Source: an uncultured Ruminococcus sp. (GTDB lineage: Bacteria > Bacillota > Clostridia > Oscillospirales > Ruminococcaceae). Taken from it: DNA of 14,165 nt. Positions 1-6,027 of the stretch are shown here, in pieces; the stretch's first letter is position 1; the number at the start of each line of letters is the position of its first letter. The notes under the pieces are model-generated. The model had not been told where the DNA came from, did not search any database, and worked only from the letters and a program-made list of their open reading frames with translations. The position numbers and the translations under genes were made by a program. The stretch is taken from assembly GCA_945867875.1 (NCBI GenBank), contig CAMBJF010000041.1:1-14165 (forward strand), given 5' to 3'.

Positions 1-119
1 CCCAAAAAATACGGCTCGTTTGTTCTTATCAGGCTTTATTAGCCCTCAAAATCGCATAATTTATGAACGTAATCAACAATTTATAGTCATCTTGCACAAT
101 TTAGGGGTGCTGTTTTTCT
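1..119. other. Upstream flank without a recognisable gene
   Basis: This is an AT-rich stretch before the first promoter. I see no open reading frame with a ribosome binding site, no tRNA and no convincing terminator. It may be the end of an intergenic region whose other gene lies outside the window. Confidence 0.5.
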
Positions 120-148
120 TTGACACAAAGAAGAAATTACGGTATAAT
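120..148 (+). promoter_or_regulatory. Consensus sigma-A promoter of the 3D-domain gene
   Basis: TTGACA at 120-125 and TATAAT at 143-148 are both perfect matches, with an exact 17-bp spacer. Transcription should start near 155, giving an untranslated leader of about 180 bases before the preferred start codon at 335. Confidence 0.85.
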
Positions 149-154
149 TACAAG

Positions 155-334
155 TACATTCTGATTTGTAACCGTTTTGAAACCTTTTGAAATGATTTGA
201 AGCGTTTCAAGGGCATACGGCGGCTGGTTTCAGAAGCTTGGTTAAACTTTCCGTATTATTCGGCAGGTTAAAAGGTGGTAATACAAAAAGCGACAGCGTT
301 CGGTAAATTTGAAAAGCTGTCAGGGAGATTTTTT
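155..334 (+). promoter_or_regulatory. Long, structured 5' leader of the 3D-domain gene
   Basis: The leader contains pairings visible by eye: TGAAACC (178-184) with GGTTTCA (226-232), enclosing TTGAAA (187-192) with TTTCAA (205-210). A separate hairpin, GACAGC (292-297) with GCTGTC (316-321), ends on the base directly before the ribosome binding site AGGGAG (322-327). A leader of this length, with a stem touching the Shine-Dalgarno sequence, suggests regulation after initiation. I could not match it to a known riboswitch; cyclic-di-AMP (ydaO) was considered because it often precedes wall-hydrolase genes, but its conserved core is not evident. The regulatory role is inference. Confidence 0.4.
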
Positions 335-1456
335 ATGATAAGCAAATTTAAACAGATAGTTTCCGAAAAGCTCAGAGCTTCAGGAATAAGAGGCTGTATG
401 GCAGCGGGTGCGGTCACAGCAGGTATTGCGGCGCTTGCAGTCATCGGCGGTATAAACAGTGATGATATTTCAACAGTAAGTCTTGAAACCGATGTTATCC
501 CCGAGGAGACCTCGGCAAGCACAGAGGCAAAGGCTGAAAAATCCGTCAAGAGAACATATTCCCACGATATGGAATATCTCTCCGAGGAGGATATTGAGAG
601 AATAGAAGCTGAGGTCAACAAGGCTGACGAGACTGAGACAGCTGTCGAGGTCGAGGAAACAGCACCTGTGGCTGATGAAGCTGCGGAGGTTTCCGAAGAA
701 GCTCCCGAAGCTGTCTATGAAAGTTCCGAAGAGGAAGATGATGCAGAAGCAGAGACTTCCGATGAAGAGGTTTCCGACAGCGAAGCAGATGCGCAGGAAG
801 CCGATGACACTGACGATGCAGCTCCCGAGGCAGAAGAAGAAAGCACAGACAGCGTTGCGGTTCGCAGCTCAGCGGCTGACGGCGATGATGACGGAAATGG
901 TCTTTCCTCTGCTCTTGACCTTGAAGTGAATGATGAAGCGGCTGACAGCGAAGAGGCTGTTGCTGTAATGAGCGCAGAAGAGGAAGCTCCCATAGCTCTT
1001 ATGGCTGCTCCCGATGATGCTGATGAAGCAGTTGAGGACGAAGACGGCATTCCCGAGGACATTACCCTTGATGATGAGGACTCAGCTCCCGAAGAGGACG
1101 CTGTATCGCTCCTTGATGTTCCTGAGTGGCTTTCTTTTGATGAAAACGGCGTTCCTACAGAGTATGTGAATGTTCTCACAGGAAATGCCTGCGCATATAC
1201 CGCTGACCCCGATGCTCTTATGTCCACAGGCAAGGCTGTATTTCAGGGCTATGTTGCGGTTGACCCCGACATTATCCCCTACGGCTCCGAGCTTTACATA
1301 GTTGCCGAGGACGGCGAGGTGTATGGCTATGCCATTGCTGCCGATACAGGCTATTCCGTCCGCAAGGGACATATCATCGTTGACCTTTTTATGAATGAGT
1401 ATGATGACTGCATTCAGTGGGGCAACAAGCCTGTTAATGTTTATGTGCTCAAGTGA
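335..1456 (+). CDS. Membrane-anchored 3D-domain protein with acidic stalk
   Basis: The product (373 residues from ATG 335) is probably a surface protein acting on peptidoglycan. Residues about 20-40 form one hydrophobic segment (GCMAAGAVTAGIAALAVIGG), a signal anchor or signal peptide. Residues about 78-260 are a low-complexity Asp/Glu/Ala/Ser stretch, extremely acidic. Residues about 276-373 match the 3D domain, named for three conserved aspartates: here Asp310 (AVDPDIIPYGS), Asp337 (AADTG) and Asp350 (IIVDLF). This fold is shared with MltA-type lytic transglycosylases and with YuiC, YocH and the C-terminus of Rpf-like proteins. Cys286 and Cys359 lie in the domain and could pair. No LysM, SH3 or G5 domain is present. 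ATG 335 is preferred over in-frame GTG 275 because AGGGAG lies 7 bases upstream of it. Family assignment is firm; the substrate is inferred. Confidence 0.85.
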   Translation: MISKFKQIVSEKLRASGIRGCMAAGAVTAGIAALAVIGGINSDDISTVSLETDVIPEETSASTEAKAEKSVKRTYSHDMEYLSEEDIERIEAEVNKADETETAVEVEETAPVADEAAEVSEEAPEAVYESSEEEDDAEAETSDEEVSDSEADAQEADDTDDAAPEAEEESTDSVAVRSSAADGDDDGNGLSSALDLEVNDEAADSEEAVAVMSAEEEAPIALMAAPDDADEAVEDEDGIPEDITLDDEDSAPEEDAVSLLDVPEWLSFDENGVPTEYVNVLTGNACAYTADPDALMSTGKAVFQGYVAVDPDIIPYGSELYIVAEDGEVYGYAIAADTGYSVRKGHIIVDLFMNEYDDCIQWGNKPVNVYVLK

Positions 1457-1472
1457 TAAATGAATTTATATT

Positions 1473-1501
1473 GCCCCTCTGCTTCGGCGAAGGGGCTTTT
1501 T
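1473..1501 (+). terminator. Rho-independent terminator of the 3D-domain gene
   Basis: GCCCCT (1473-1478) pairs with AGGGGC (1491-1496). The stem continues past one mismatch to a C-TTCG-G tetraloop at 1482-1487, and a run of T follows at 1497-1501. It starts 16 bases after the stop codon. Confidence 0.85.
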
Positions 1502-1575
1502 GTGTTAGGTTTTTATTGCATTTCCCCGTTACAAAAAAATGACTGCTTTCGAGGATTGCTGCAAAACTATAAACC

Positions 1576-1610
1576 AAAACACCCGACCACTTTTACAGCG
1601 GTCGGGTGTT
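1576..1610 (-). terminator. Terminator of cysK
   Basis: A perfect 11-bp stem, AACACCCGACC (1578-1588) with GGTCGGGTGTT (1600-1610), lies 18 bases beyond the cysK stop codon. Read on the minus strand it is followed by TTTT and a T-rich tail. It sits between two convergent genes and may also block plus-strand read-through. Confidence 0.8.
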
Positions 1611-1628
1611 CGCATATATCCGTATTTA

Positions 1629-2558
1629 TTATTCGGAGAACATTGCAGTGGAGAGGTATCTCTCGCCTGTGTCGGGGAGAAGAACTACGATAGTCTTGCC
1701 CTTGTTCTCGGGACGCTTTGCAAGCTGAATTGCTGCATAAAGTGCTGCGCCTGAGGAAATTCCTACGAGAACGCCCTCGCTCTTTGCAATTCTTCTGCCT
1801 GTCTCAAATGCGTCATCATTCTCAACGGGGATAATTTCGTCATATATCTTGGTATCGAGTGTATCGGGAACGAAGCCTGCGCCGATGCCCTGAATTTTGT
1901 GGGGGCCTGCTGTGCCCTTGGAAAGCACGGGAGAGGTTGCAGGCTCAACTGCTACTACCTTAACGTTGGGGTTCTTGGACTTTAAGTATCTGCCTGTACC
2001 TGTGATAGTTCCGCCTGTGCCTACGCCTGCAACGAAGATATCAACTGTTCCGTCGGTATCGTCCCAGATCTCAACACCTGTGGTTTTTTCGTGAGCGGCA
2101 GGGTTTGCGGGGTTGGAGAACTGAGAGGGGATAAAGCTGTTGGGAATTTCCTTTGCAAGCTCTTCAGCCTTTGCGATAGCGCCCTTCATACCCTTTGCGC
2201 CCTCGGTGAGTACCAGCTCTGCGCCGTATGCCTTCATAAGCTTTCTGCGCTCAACGCTCATTGTTTCGGGCATTGCGATGATAAGCTTATATCCCTTGGC
2301 TGCGGCTGCGGAAGCAAGACCGATGCCTGTGTTGCCGCTGGTGGGTTCGATAATGGTGCTGCCGGGCTTTAAAACGCCCTTTGCCTCAGCATCTTCAAGC
2401 ATTGCCTTTGCGATTCTGTCCTTAACGCTTCCTGCGGGATTGAAATATTCGAGCTTTGCGTAAATTTTTGCTTCAAGCTTCTCCTCATTTTCGATATTTC
2501 CGAGTTCGAGGAGAGGAGTGTGGCCGATGAGGTCTGTGATCTTCTTATAAACTTTCAT
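1629..2558 (-). CDS. cysK: Cysteine synthase (O-acetylserine sulfhydrylase)
   Basis: This is a PLP-dependent fold-type II enzyme that converts O-acetylserine and sulfide to cysteine and acetate in the cytoplasm. At 309 residues it has the usual CysK length. The PLP-binding lysine is Lys46 in NPAGSVKDR. The substrate loop TSGNTG is at 73-78, the phosphate-binding loop GVGTGGT at 178-184, and the SSGAA motif holding the pyridine nitrogen is near residue 267. The conserved QFSNPANP follows at 146-153. The C-terminus ends in LPDTGERYLSTAMF, typical of CysK rather than of cystathionine beta-synthase or CysM. ATG 2558 is preceded by AAGGTAAGG at 2566-2576. The gene stands alone between its own promoter and terminator, with no serine acetyltransferase beside it in this window. 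Confidence 0.95.
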   Translation of the reverse strand: MKVYKKITDLIGHTPLLELGNIENEEKLEAKIYAKLEYFNPAGSVKDRIAKAMLEDAEAKGVLKPGSTIIEPTSGNTGIGLASAAAAKGYKLIIAMPETMSVERRKLMKAYGAELVLTEGAKGMKGAIAKAEELAKEIPNSFIPSQFSNPANPAAHEKTTGVEIWDDTDGTVDIFVAGVGTGGTITGTGRYLKSKNPNVKVVAVEPATSPVLSKGTAGPHKIQGIGAGFVPDTLDTKIYDEIIPVENDDAFETGRRIAKSEGVLVGISSGAALYAAIQLAKRPENKGKTIVVLLPDTGERYLSTAMFSE

Positions 2559-2623
2559 TTTTATTACCTTACCTTTCTGATGTTAAATATTAAATGTAGA
2601 TATATCCTATCTGATTAATATGA

Positions 2624-2652
2624 ATTATATCATATAAATCTCTGTTTGTCAA
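2624..2652 (-). promoter_or_regulatory. Consensus promoter of cysK
   Basis: On the minus strand TTGACA (2647-2652) and TATAAT (2624-2629) are separated by exactly 17 bp. The leader is about 60 bases and contains the palindrome GATATATC (2598-2605), which could be part of an operator for a sulfur regulator of the Rrf2/CymR type. I cannot confirm that from sequence alone. Confidence 0.85.
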
Positions 2653-2678
2653 GGGGTTATAAAAATTTTTTTGAAATA

Positions 2679-3062
2679 TTACAGCTTAAAGCCGTGGGGC
2701 ATAAGCTCGCCGAGGGTGTGGGTGACGATATTTCCGTCAATGTCCCTGAGAATTATACGCATATCCTCATCGGAAAATTCGCTGAGAAACTGCCTGCATA
2801 TGCCGCAGGGATAGGTAAGTCCCCCTCCCCCGTTGGCAATTGCAATGGCGGAAAATTTCACAGCCCCCTCGGAAACGGCTTTTACAGCGGCTGTTCTCTC
2901 TGCGCATATCCCTGCGCCGTAGGAGGAATTTTCCACGTTGCAGCCTGTGAACACCCGTCCGTCGGAGGTGAGGAGCGCTGCGCCCACCTTGAATTTTGAG
3001 TATGGTGCATAGGCATTACCGCAGGCTTTTTCTGCGGCGGTCATAAGTTCGCTGTCGGTCAT
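2679..3062 (-). CDS. cdd: Cytidine deaminase
   Basis: The 127-residue product is a homotetrameric-type zinc cytidine deaminase, which converts cytidine or deoxycytidine to uridine or deoxyuridine in pyrimidine salvage. Zinc ligands are Cys53, Cys86 and Cys89. Glu55 in the CAER motif is the proton shuttle, and PCGICRQ at 85-91 completes the signature. The substrate-binding FKVGAALLTSDG and CNVENSSYGAG segments precede it. Length and residue numbering match short Gram-positive Cdd proteins. The frame stays open upstream to 3245, but ATG 3062 is chosen because AAAGGAG lies just upstream and residues before it have no family similarity and overlap atpC. No clear promoter was found between this gene and the atp terminator, so it may have a weak promoter or rely on read-through. 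Confidence 0.95.
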   Translation of the reverse strand: MTDSELMTAAEKACGNAYAPYSKFKVGAALLTSDGRVFTGCNVENSSYGAGICAERTAAVKAVSEGAVKFSAIAIANGGGGLTYPCGICRQFLSEFSDEDMRIILRDIDGNIVTHTLGELMPHGFKL

Positions 3063-3101
3063 TTTACGGCTCCTTTCGGGTGAAGTTTTCATATATGGTC
3101 T

Positions 3102-3157
3102 GACTGATTTATATATAATTTGCAGGTGACGGGAAACCCGTCGTGTATAAATCAGTC
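3102..3157. repeat. Nested inverted repeat upstream of cdd
   Basis: GACTGATTTATA (3102-3113) and TATAAATCAGTC (3146-3157) are perfect 12-bp inverted arms. Between them lies a second perfect hairpin, GACGGG (3128-3133), AAA, CCCGTC (3137-3142). The element fills most of the gap between the atp terminator and cdd. It could be an operator, a folded cdd leader or a small mobile-element remnant; the sequence does not decide. Confidence 0.7.
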
Positions 3158-3160
3158 CGC

Positions 3161-3196
3161 AAAAAAGCCGCTTTCGCACAGGGCAGAAAGCGGCTT
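3161..3196 (-). terminator. Terminator of the ATP synthase operon
   Basis: AAGCCGCTTTC (3165-3175) pairs perfectly with GAAAGCGGCTT (3186-3196) around a 10-base loop. On the minus strand it is followed by six T residues (3161-3166). It begins 5 bases after the atpC stop codon and closes the operon. Confidence 0.9.
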
Positions 3197-3201
3197 GCGT
3201 C

Positions 3202-3615
3202 TTATTTAAGCAGACTGTTGTGGACGTTGATTCTGTTGAGAGCACGCTTGAGCTTTAGCTCTGCAAGGTCAAAGTCACGCTGGCTTGCCTTGGCAGCAAT
3301 TCTCTGCCTTGCGTTCTCCTCGGAACGTTTTGCCCATTCAATATCTATCTCGTCCGCCCATTCAACGGCGTCCGCAAAGATGTGCACCTTATTGCCGCCG
3401 ACCTTGATAAGTCCTGCCGAAACTGCCGCAAGACGGTATTCACCATTATCCTGCATTACTTTCAAAGGACCCGAGGGAAGGCTTGCCACAAGGCTTGTGT
3501 GATTTGCGAGAATACCGATATCGCCCTCAGTCGTGCGGACGATTATCTGGGTGGTCTCCCCGTCAAAGAAGGTCTTTTCGGGGGTTATGACTGTGAGCTG
3601 AAACGGAGTTGCCAT
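3202..3615 (-). CDS. atpC: ATP synthase F1 epsilon subunit
   Basis: The 137-residue epsilon subunit is part of the central stalk, couples rotation to the catalytic head and can inhibit ATP hydrolysis. Residues 1 to about 85 form the beta-sandwich domain (FQLTVITPEKTFFDGETTQI, then GDIGILANHTSLVASL). Residues about 90-137 form the C-terminal helical hairpin, including DLAELKLKRALNRI, the segment that in Bacillus-type epsilon contributes to ATP binding. ATG 3615 has AAGGAGG upstream. It is the last gene of the operon, 17 bases after atpD. Confidence 0.95.
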   Translation of the reverse strand: MATPFQLTVITPEKTFFDGETTQIIVRTTEGDIGILANHTSLVASLPSGPLKVMQDNGEYRLAAVSAGLIKVGGNKVHIFADAVEWADEIDIEWAKRSEENARQRIAAKASQRDFDLAELKLKRALNRINVHNSLLK

Positions 3616-3632
3616 ATTATGCGCCCTCCTTA

Positions 3633-5030
3633 TCAGTTAGACTGCTTTGCTTTTTCAACAGCCTCGTCAATTGTTCCAACAAAGAGGAACGCTGACTCGG
3701 GAAGATCGTCGTGCATACCCTCGATGATCTCCTTGAAGCCTCTGATGGTCTCCTTGATGGGCACATATTTGCCCTTCATTCCCGTGAACTGCTCGGCTAC
3801 GCTGAACGGCTGGGAGAGGAAACGCTGGATCTTTCTCGCTCTGGAAACGGTAAGCTTATCCTCATCGGAAAGCTCGTCCATACCCATGATTGCGATGATA
3901 TCCTGAAGCTCAGTGTATCTCTGGAGAATGTTCTGCACGGCTCTTGCGACCTCATAGTGCTCCTGACCCACGATCTCGGGAGAGAGTATTCTTGATGTGG
4001 AATCAAGGGGGTCAACTGCGGGGTAGATACCCAGCGAGGAAATGGAACGGGAAAGAGTTGTGGTCGCATCAAGGTGTGCGAATGTAGTTGCAGGGGCGGG
4101 GTCTGTCAGGTCATCGGCAGGCACATATACAGCCTGTACAGATGTGATAGAGCCCTTGTTTGTAGATGTGATACGCTCCTGAAGAGCACCCATTTCGGTC
4201 GCCAGTGTAGGCTGATAGCCAACGGCGGAGGGCATACGTCCGAGAAGAGCGGAAACCTCTGAACCTGCCTGGGTGAAACGGAAGATATTGTCGATGAAGA
4301 GAAGAACGTCCTGTCCCTCAACGTCACGGAAATATTCAGCCATTGTAAGTCCCGAAAGACCTACTCTCATTCTTGCTCCGGGAGGCTCGTTCATCTGACC
4401 GTAAACGAGGACGGTCTTGTCAAGAACTCCCGATTCCTTCATTTCGTTGTAAAGGTCGTTGCCCTCACGGGTACGCTCGCCAACGCCTGTGAATACGGAG
4501 ATACCGTTGTGCTGGTTAGCGATGTTGTTGATAAGCTCCTGGATAAGTACGGTCTTACCAACTCCCGCACCGCCGAAAAGTCCGATCTTACCGCCCTTAA
4601 GGTAGGGGCAGATAAGGTCGATTACCTTGATACCTGTTTCAAGTATCTCGTTTGATGCGGTCTGCTCCTCGTAGGAGGGAGGCTCACGGTGGATAGCCCA
4701 TCTTTCCTGAGCCTCGGGAGCGGGCTTGTTGTCAACGGGCTCGCCAAGGAGGTTGAAGATGCGTCCGAGAGTCTGCTTGCCTACGGGAACGGTTATAGGT
4801 GAGCCTGTATCAACGGCGTCTGTGCCTCTTACGAGACCGTCGGTAGATGACATTGCGATGCATCTTACCACGTCATCACCGATGTGCTGAGCTACCTCGC
4901 ACACCAGCTTCTTGCCGTTGAGCTCGATTTCGATTGCGTTGAGAAGATTCGGAAGTGAGTCCTTCTCGAAGCGGATATCAACGACCGCTCCGATGATCTG
5001 AACGACCTTTCCGACATTGTTCTGCGGCAT
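3633..5030 (-). CDS. atpD: ATP synthase F1 beta subunit (catalytic)
   Basis: The 465-residue catalytic subunit of the alpha3-beta3 head makes ATP from ADP and phosphate. The Walker A loop GGAGVGKT is at 153-160, with Lys159 and Thr160 contacting phosphate and Mg2+. Catalytic Glu185 is in GERTREG, Walker B Asp247 in LLFIDNIFR, adenine-stacking Tyr336 in SLGIYPAVDP, and the DELSDED loop that contacts gamma is at 385-391. No key residue is missing. ATG 5030 has the very strong site GAGGTGATC upstream, but that site partly pairs with an upstream segment (see 5042-5065). The 100-base gap from atpG is the longest in the operon. Confidence 0.98.
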   Translation of the reverse strand: MPQNNVGKVVQIIGAVVDIRFEKDSLPNLLNAIEIELNGKKLVCEVAQHIGDDVVRCIAMSSTDGLVRGTDAVDTGSPITVPVGKQTLGRIFNLLGEPVDNKPAPEAQERWAIHREPPSYEEQTASNEILETGIKVIDLICPYLKGGKIGLFGGAGVGKTVLIQELINNIANQHNGISVFTGVGERTREGNDLYNEMKESGVLDKTVLVYGQMNEPPGARMRVGLSGLTMAEYFRDVEGQDVLLFIDNIFRFTQAGSEVSALLGRMPSAVGYQPTLATEMGALQERITSTNKGSITSVQAVYVPADDLTDPAPATTFAHLDATTTLSRSISSLGIYPAVDPLDSTSRILSPEIVGQEHYEVARAVQNILQRYTELQDIIAIMGMDELSDEDKLTVSRARKIQRFLSQPFSVAEQFTGMKGKYVPIKETIRGFKEIIEGMHDDLPESAFLFVGTIDEAVEKAKQSN

Positions 5031-5041
5031 TAAGTGATCAC

Positions 5042-5065
5042 CTCGTTAATTTTAATTTATACGAG
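5042..5065 (-). promoter_or_regulatory. Possible hairpin touching the atpD ribosome binding site
   Basis: CTCGT (5042-5046 on the plus strand) and ACGAG (5061-5065) are inverted. In the mRNA the 3' arm ends in ACGAG, whose last bases are the start of the atpD Shine-Dalgarno GAGGTGATC. Five base pairs with a 14-base AT-rich loop is weak, so any effect on translation is tentative. Confidence 0.3.
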
Positions 5066-5067
5066 AA

Positions 5068-5109
5068 GTATATTTTACTGCCTGTATTATACATAAAGTA
5101 AAATTATAC
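5068..5109 (-). repeat. AT-rich intercistronic hairpin between atpG and atpD
   Basis: GTATATTTTACT (5068-5079) pairs with AGTAAAATTATAC (5097-5109), 12 bp with one bulged base. It lies in the atpG-atpD gap and has no T tract that would make it a terminator. Possible roles are an mRNA stability or processing element, or extra spacing before the highly expressed beta subunit. A nearby perfect palindrome, GGTAATTACC, is at 5114-5123. Confidence 0.55.
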
Positions 5110-5130
5110 AAATGGTAATTACCGTAAGGG

Positions 5131-5997
5131 TCATTCCTCGGCGCTGCTTGCACCGCCGACGATCTCAGTAATTTCCTGAGTAATGGAAGCCTGTCTTGCA
5201 CGGTTGTACATAAGGGAAAGGCTGCTTATCATTTCGGAAGCATTGTCCGACGCATTTTCCATAGCATTGCGGCGTGCAGCCTGCTCGGAAGCAAAGCTGT
5301 CAACGCAGGAACCGAATATCATTCCTGTGATGTATCTGGGAACGATGTGGTCGAAAACTGCACCAGCCGACGGCTCATAAATGGGGAGCGCCTTGCTCTT
5401 TTTCAGCTCGGTCTTGAACTCCACGGGAAGAAGCTGCTTGGAAACGGCTGTCTGAGTTATTGGGGAGACATATTCGGTGTAGAAAAGCTCCTCACGCTCA
5501 TAAACGCCCTTGATGTAGGGGGCTACGATAGACTCCGCTATCTCCTCAGCCTCAACTATCTTGATGCTCTCGCATATGTTCTGATACTGAGCCATAAGGT
5601 TATAGCCACGCTTTTCGTAGTATTCTACAGCCTTTTTGCCGATAGGGAGGATATCCACCTTGTCGATGCCGCCAAGCTCGTCTATCCTTGCCTGAGCCAG
5701 CTTGAAGATGTTGTTGTTGAAGCCGCCCGCAAGACCTCTGTCGCCTGCGATGATGATAAGGAGCGATTTTCCCTCCCCTGATTTACGGGTGAAGGGGGAG
5801 AGAAATTTCGGATTTTCCGCCTCTATCTCGCACATTGTATCGTAAAGTGCATTGAAATAGGGACGGGCTTTGTCCGCCTTTTCCTTAGCCTTTCTCAGCT
5901 TGGAAGACGCAACCAGCTCCATTGCCTTGGTTATCTGCATAGTGGACTCAACGCTCTTTATACGGCGTTTGATGACCTTCATATTGCCTGAAGCCAA
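5131..5997 (-). CDS. atpG: ATP synthase F1 gamma subunit
   Basis: The 288-residue gamma subunit is the rotating shaft inside the alpha3-beta3 head. The N-terminal helix carries IKRRIKSVESTMQITKAMELVASSKLRKA, and the C-terminal helix has ENASDNASEMISSLSLMYNRARQASITQEITEIVGGA in pieces diagnostic of the family. The middle domain includes LLIIIAGDRGLAGGFNNNIFK. Translation appears to start at a TTG codon (5995-5997): AAAGGAGGAG (6005-6014) ends 7 bases before it, whereas the first in-frame ATG (residue 6) is 22 bases away. The resulting N-terminus, MASGNMKVIKRR, agrees with other gamma subunits. It follows atpA by 30 bases. Confidence 0.97.
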   Translation of the reverse strand: MASGNMKVIKRRIKSVESTMQITKAMELVASSKLRKAKEKADKARPYFNALYDTMCEIEAENPKFLSPFTRKSGEGKSLLIIIAGDRGLAGGFNNNIFKLAQARIDELGGIDKVDILPIGKKAVEYYEKRGYNLMAQYQNICESIKIVEAEEIAESIVAPYIKGVYEREELFYTEYVSPITQTAVSKQLLPVEFKTELKKSKALPIYEPSAGAVFDHIVPRYITGMIFGSCVDSFASEQAARRNAMENASDNASEMISSLSLMYNRARQASITQEITEIVGGASSAEE

Positions 5998-6004
5998 TTT
6001 TATG

Positions 6005-6014
6005 CTCCTCCTTT
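6005..6014 (-). promoter_or_regulatory. Ribosome binding site that fixes the TTG start of atpG
   Basis: On the minus strand this reads AAAGGAGGAG, an almost complete anti-16S match, spaced 7 bases from TTG and 22 from the next ATG. It is the reason for calling a TTG start. Confidence 0.8.
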
Positions 6015-6027
6015 AAGCGGTATTGTA

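Noticed and set aside
275..334. Upstream GTG extension (20 residues) of the 3D-domain protein
   Set aside because: The GTG has no proper ribosome binding site, while ATG 335 has AGGGAG at 7 bases. The extension overlaps the leader hairpin.
155..334. Cyclic-di-AMP (ydaO-type) riboswitch before the 3D gene
   Set aside because: Considered because of gene context, but the conserved core elements are not visible by eye; a covariance-model search would be decisive.
715..1233. Ser/Ala-rich open frame of 172 codons on the minus strand
   Set aside because: It lies wholly antisense to the acidic stalk; its composition is the mirror of GAA/GAT/GCT codons, and no ribosome binding site or family match is seen.
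3063..3245. N-terminal extension of cytidine deaminase
   Set aside because: It runs through the atp terminator and the inverted repeat and overlaps atpC; ATG 3062 has a strong ribosome binding site and the correct family length.
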